A DNA stretch of 64,000 nt, taken from positions 248,001 to 312,000 of the forward strand of contig JBCDCY010000001.1 of assembly GCA_039180875.1 (NCBI GenBank), read 5' to 3'. Positions 63,848-64,000 of this stretch are shown here, one piece after another. The notes beneath the pieces are model-generated. The model searched no databases and had not been told where the DNA came from. It worked only from the letters and a program-made list of their open reading frames with translations. The position numbers and the translations under genes are program-made. Source of the stretch: JBCDCY01 sp039180875. Lineage in GTDB: Bacteria; Pseudomonadota; Alphaproteobacteria; Rhodobacterales; Rhodobacteraceae. The first letter of the stretch is position 1; every line of letters begins with the position of its first letter.

Positions 63848-63991
63848 TCAGCCGAGAAGGCCGCTCGAATAGCTCTCAGAGGCGAACATGATCACGATGT
63901 GCATGATGAAGCTCGCCGCCATCACTGCGGCAATGGCGATGACGCCCTCGCGTGGCGTGATCACTTTCCAGATTCTCCAGAGATCGTTCAT
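63848..63991 (-). CDS. Putative light-harvesting antenna alpha-subunit-like small membrane protein
   Basis: 47-residue ORF too short for usual tracks. It has a short amphipathic N-terminus (MNDLWRIWKVITPREGV), one membrane helix (about 17-37) with a central His in ASFIMHIVIM, and a short tail. The I-W-K-V-x-x-P-x-x-G-V opening and the membrane His match the pattern of purple-bacterial antenna alpha subunits, where His ligates bacteriochlorophyll. The usual AxxxH is here S-F-I-M-H. The upstream beta gene would lie beyond the window. No ribosome-binding site is clear. It could be an unrelated small membrane protein. Confidence 0.5.
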   Translation of the reverse strand: MNDLWRIWKVITPREGVIAIAAVMAASFIMHIVIMFASESYSSGLLG

Positions 63992-64000
63992 GGATCTGTC

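Overview
The window is a GC-rich, densely coded stretch of an alphaproteobacterial chromosome. Several features point to the Rhodobacterales / Rhodobacteraceae or a close relative: a RegA/ActR-type response regulator next to a SenC/SCO copper protein, a TIGR02300-type acidic protein, a PhaZ-type intracellular PHB depolymerase, an alphaproteobacterial rimP-nusA-ylxR-infB operon, RTX proteins, many TRAP and ABC importers, and a hairpin element (core GGGGATATTTG...CAAATATCC) placed between convergent genes. At the right edge a 47-residue ORF resembles an alpha subunit of a purple-bacterial light-harvesting antenna. If correct, the organism is a bacteriochlorophyll-containing phototroph. I see no insertion sequence, prophage, CRISPR array or rRNA gene.

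Layout. 1-2.7 kb (minus): thioesterase, UMF1-type MFS protein, mepA (runs off the left edge). 2.8-5.6 kb (plus): YggT, rhodanese-chrA pair, SprA-like HEQAH protein, then two copies of a double-hairpin repeat. 5.9-11.8 kb (minus): argG-GNAT, cpdB with a DksA-like zinc finger protein, and an unrecognised membrane P-loop NTPase. 11.9-16.4 kb: alpha/beta hydrolase, a beta-solenoid/RTX protein, a BktB-like thiolase and a glycine-zipper lipoprotein. 16.9-24.1 kb (plus): an exported protein with two PilJ-type domains, then a branched-chain-amino-acid-type ABC importer operon containing two small exported proteins of unknown function. 24.2-27.0 kb (minus): second RTX protein, UDP-glucuronate-type epimerase, free methionine sulfoxide reductase. 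27.1-29.6 kb (plus): nadC-pgi. 29.6-31.3 kb (minus): glnK-amtB. 31.6-36.3 kb: class A PBP, YgjP-type metallopeptidase, phaZ, TIGR02300 protein. 36.4-36.6 kb: convergent tRNA-Ala(GGC) and tRNA-Tyr(GTA). 36.8-43.4 kb: rlmB-type methyltransferase, CoA-binding protein, part of a BMP-type nucleoside importer, guanine deaminase, MFS exporter. 43.5-49.7 kb (minus): a six-gene, mostly overlapping operon of FAD oxidoreductase, TRAP transporter, M81/MlrC-type hydrolase and alpha/beta hydrolase. 49.9-55.3 kb (minus): rimP-nusA-ylxR-infB behind a leader terminator. 55.5-60.8 kb: coiled-coil membrane protein, regA, senC, gdhA, EamA transporter, RluA-type synthase. 61.0-64.0 kb (minus): pnp, rpsO and the putative antenna gene.

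How the genes work together. Nitrogen handling is prominent: amtB-glnK, gdhA, argG, guaD and the amino-acid-type importer. Redox control (regA, senC) and translation/RNA metabolism (rimP-nusA-infB, pnp, rpsO, tRNAs, rlmB) form other clusters. The least explained loci are the membrane NTPase at 10.2-11.8 kb, the TRAP/M81 catabolic operon at 43.5-49.7 kb and the small exported proteins in the importer operon. Several normally adjacent partners are absent from the window: regB, the ATPase and first permease of the BMP importer, phaC, and rbfA/truB.
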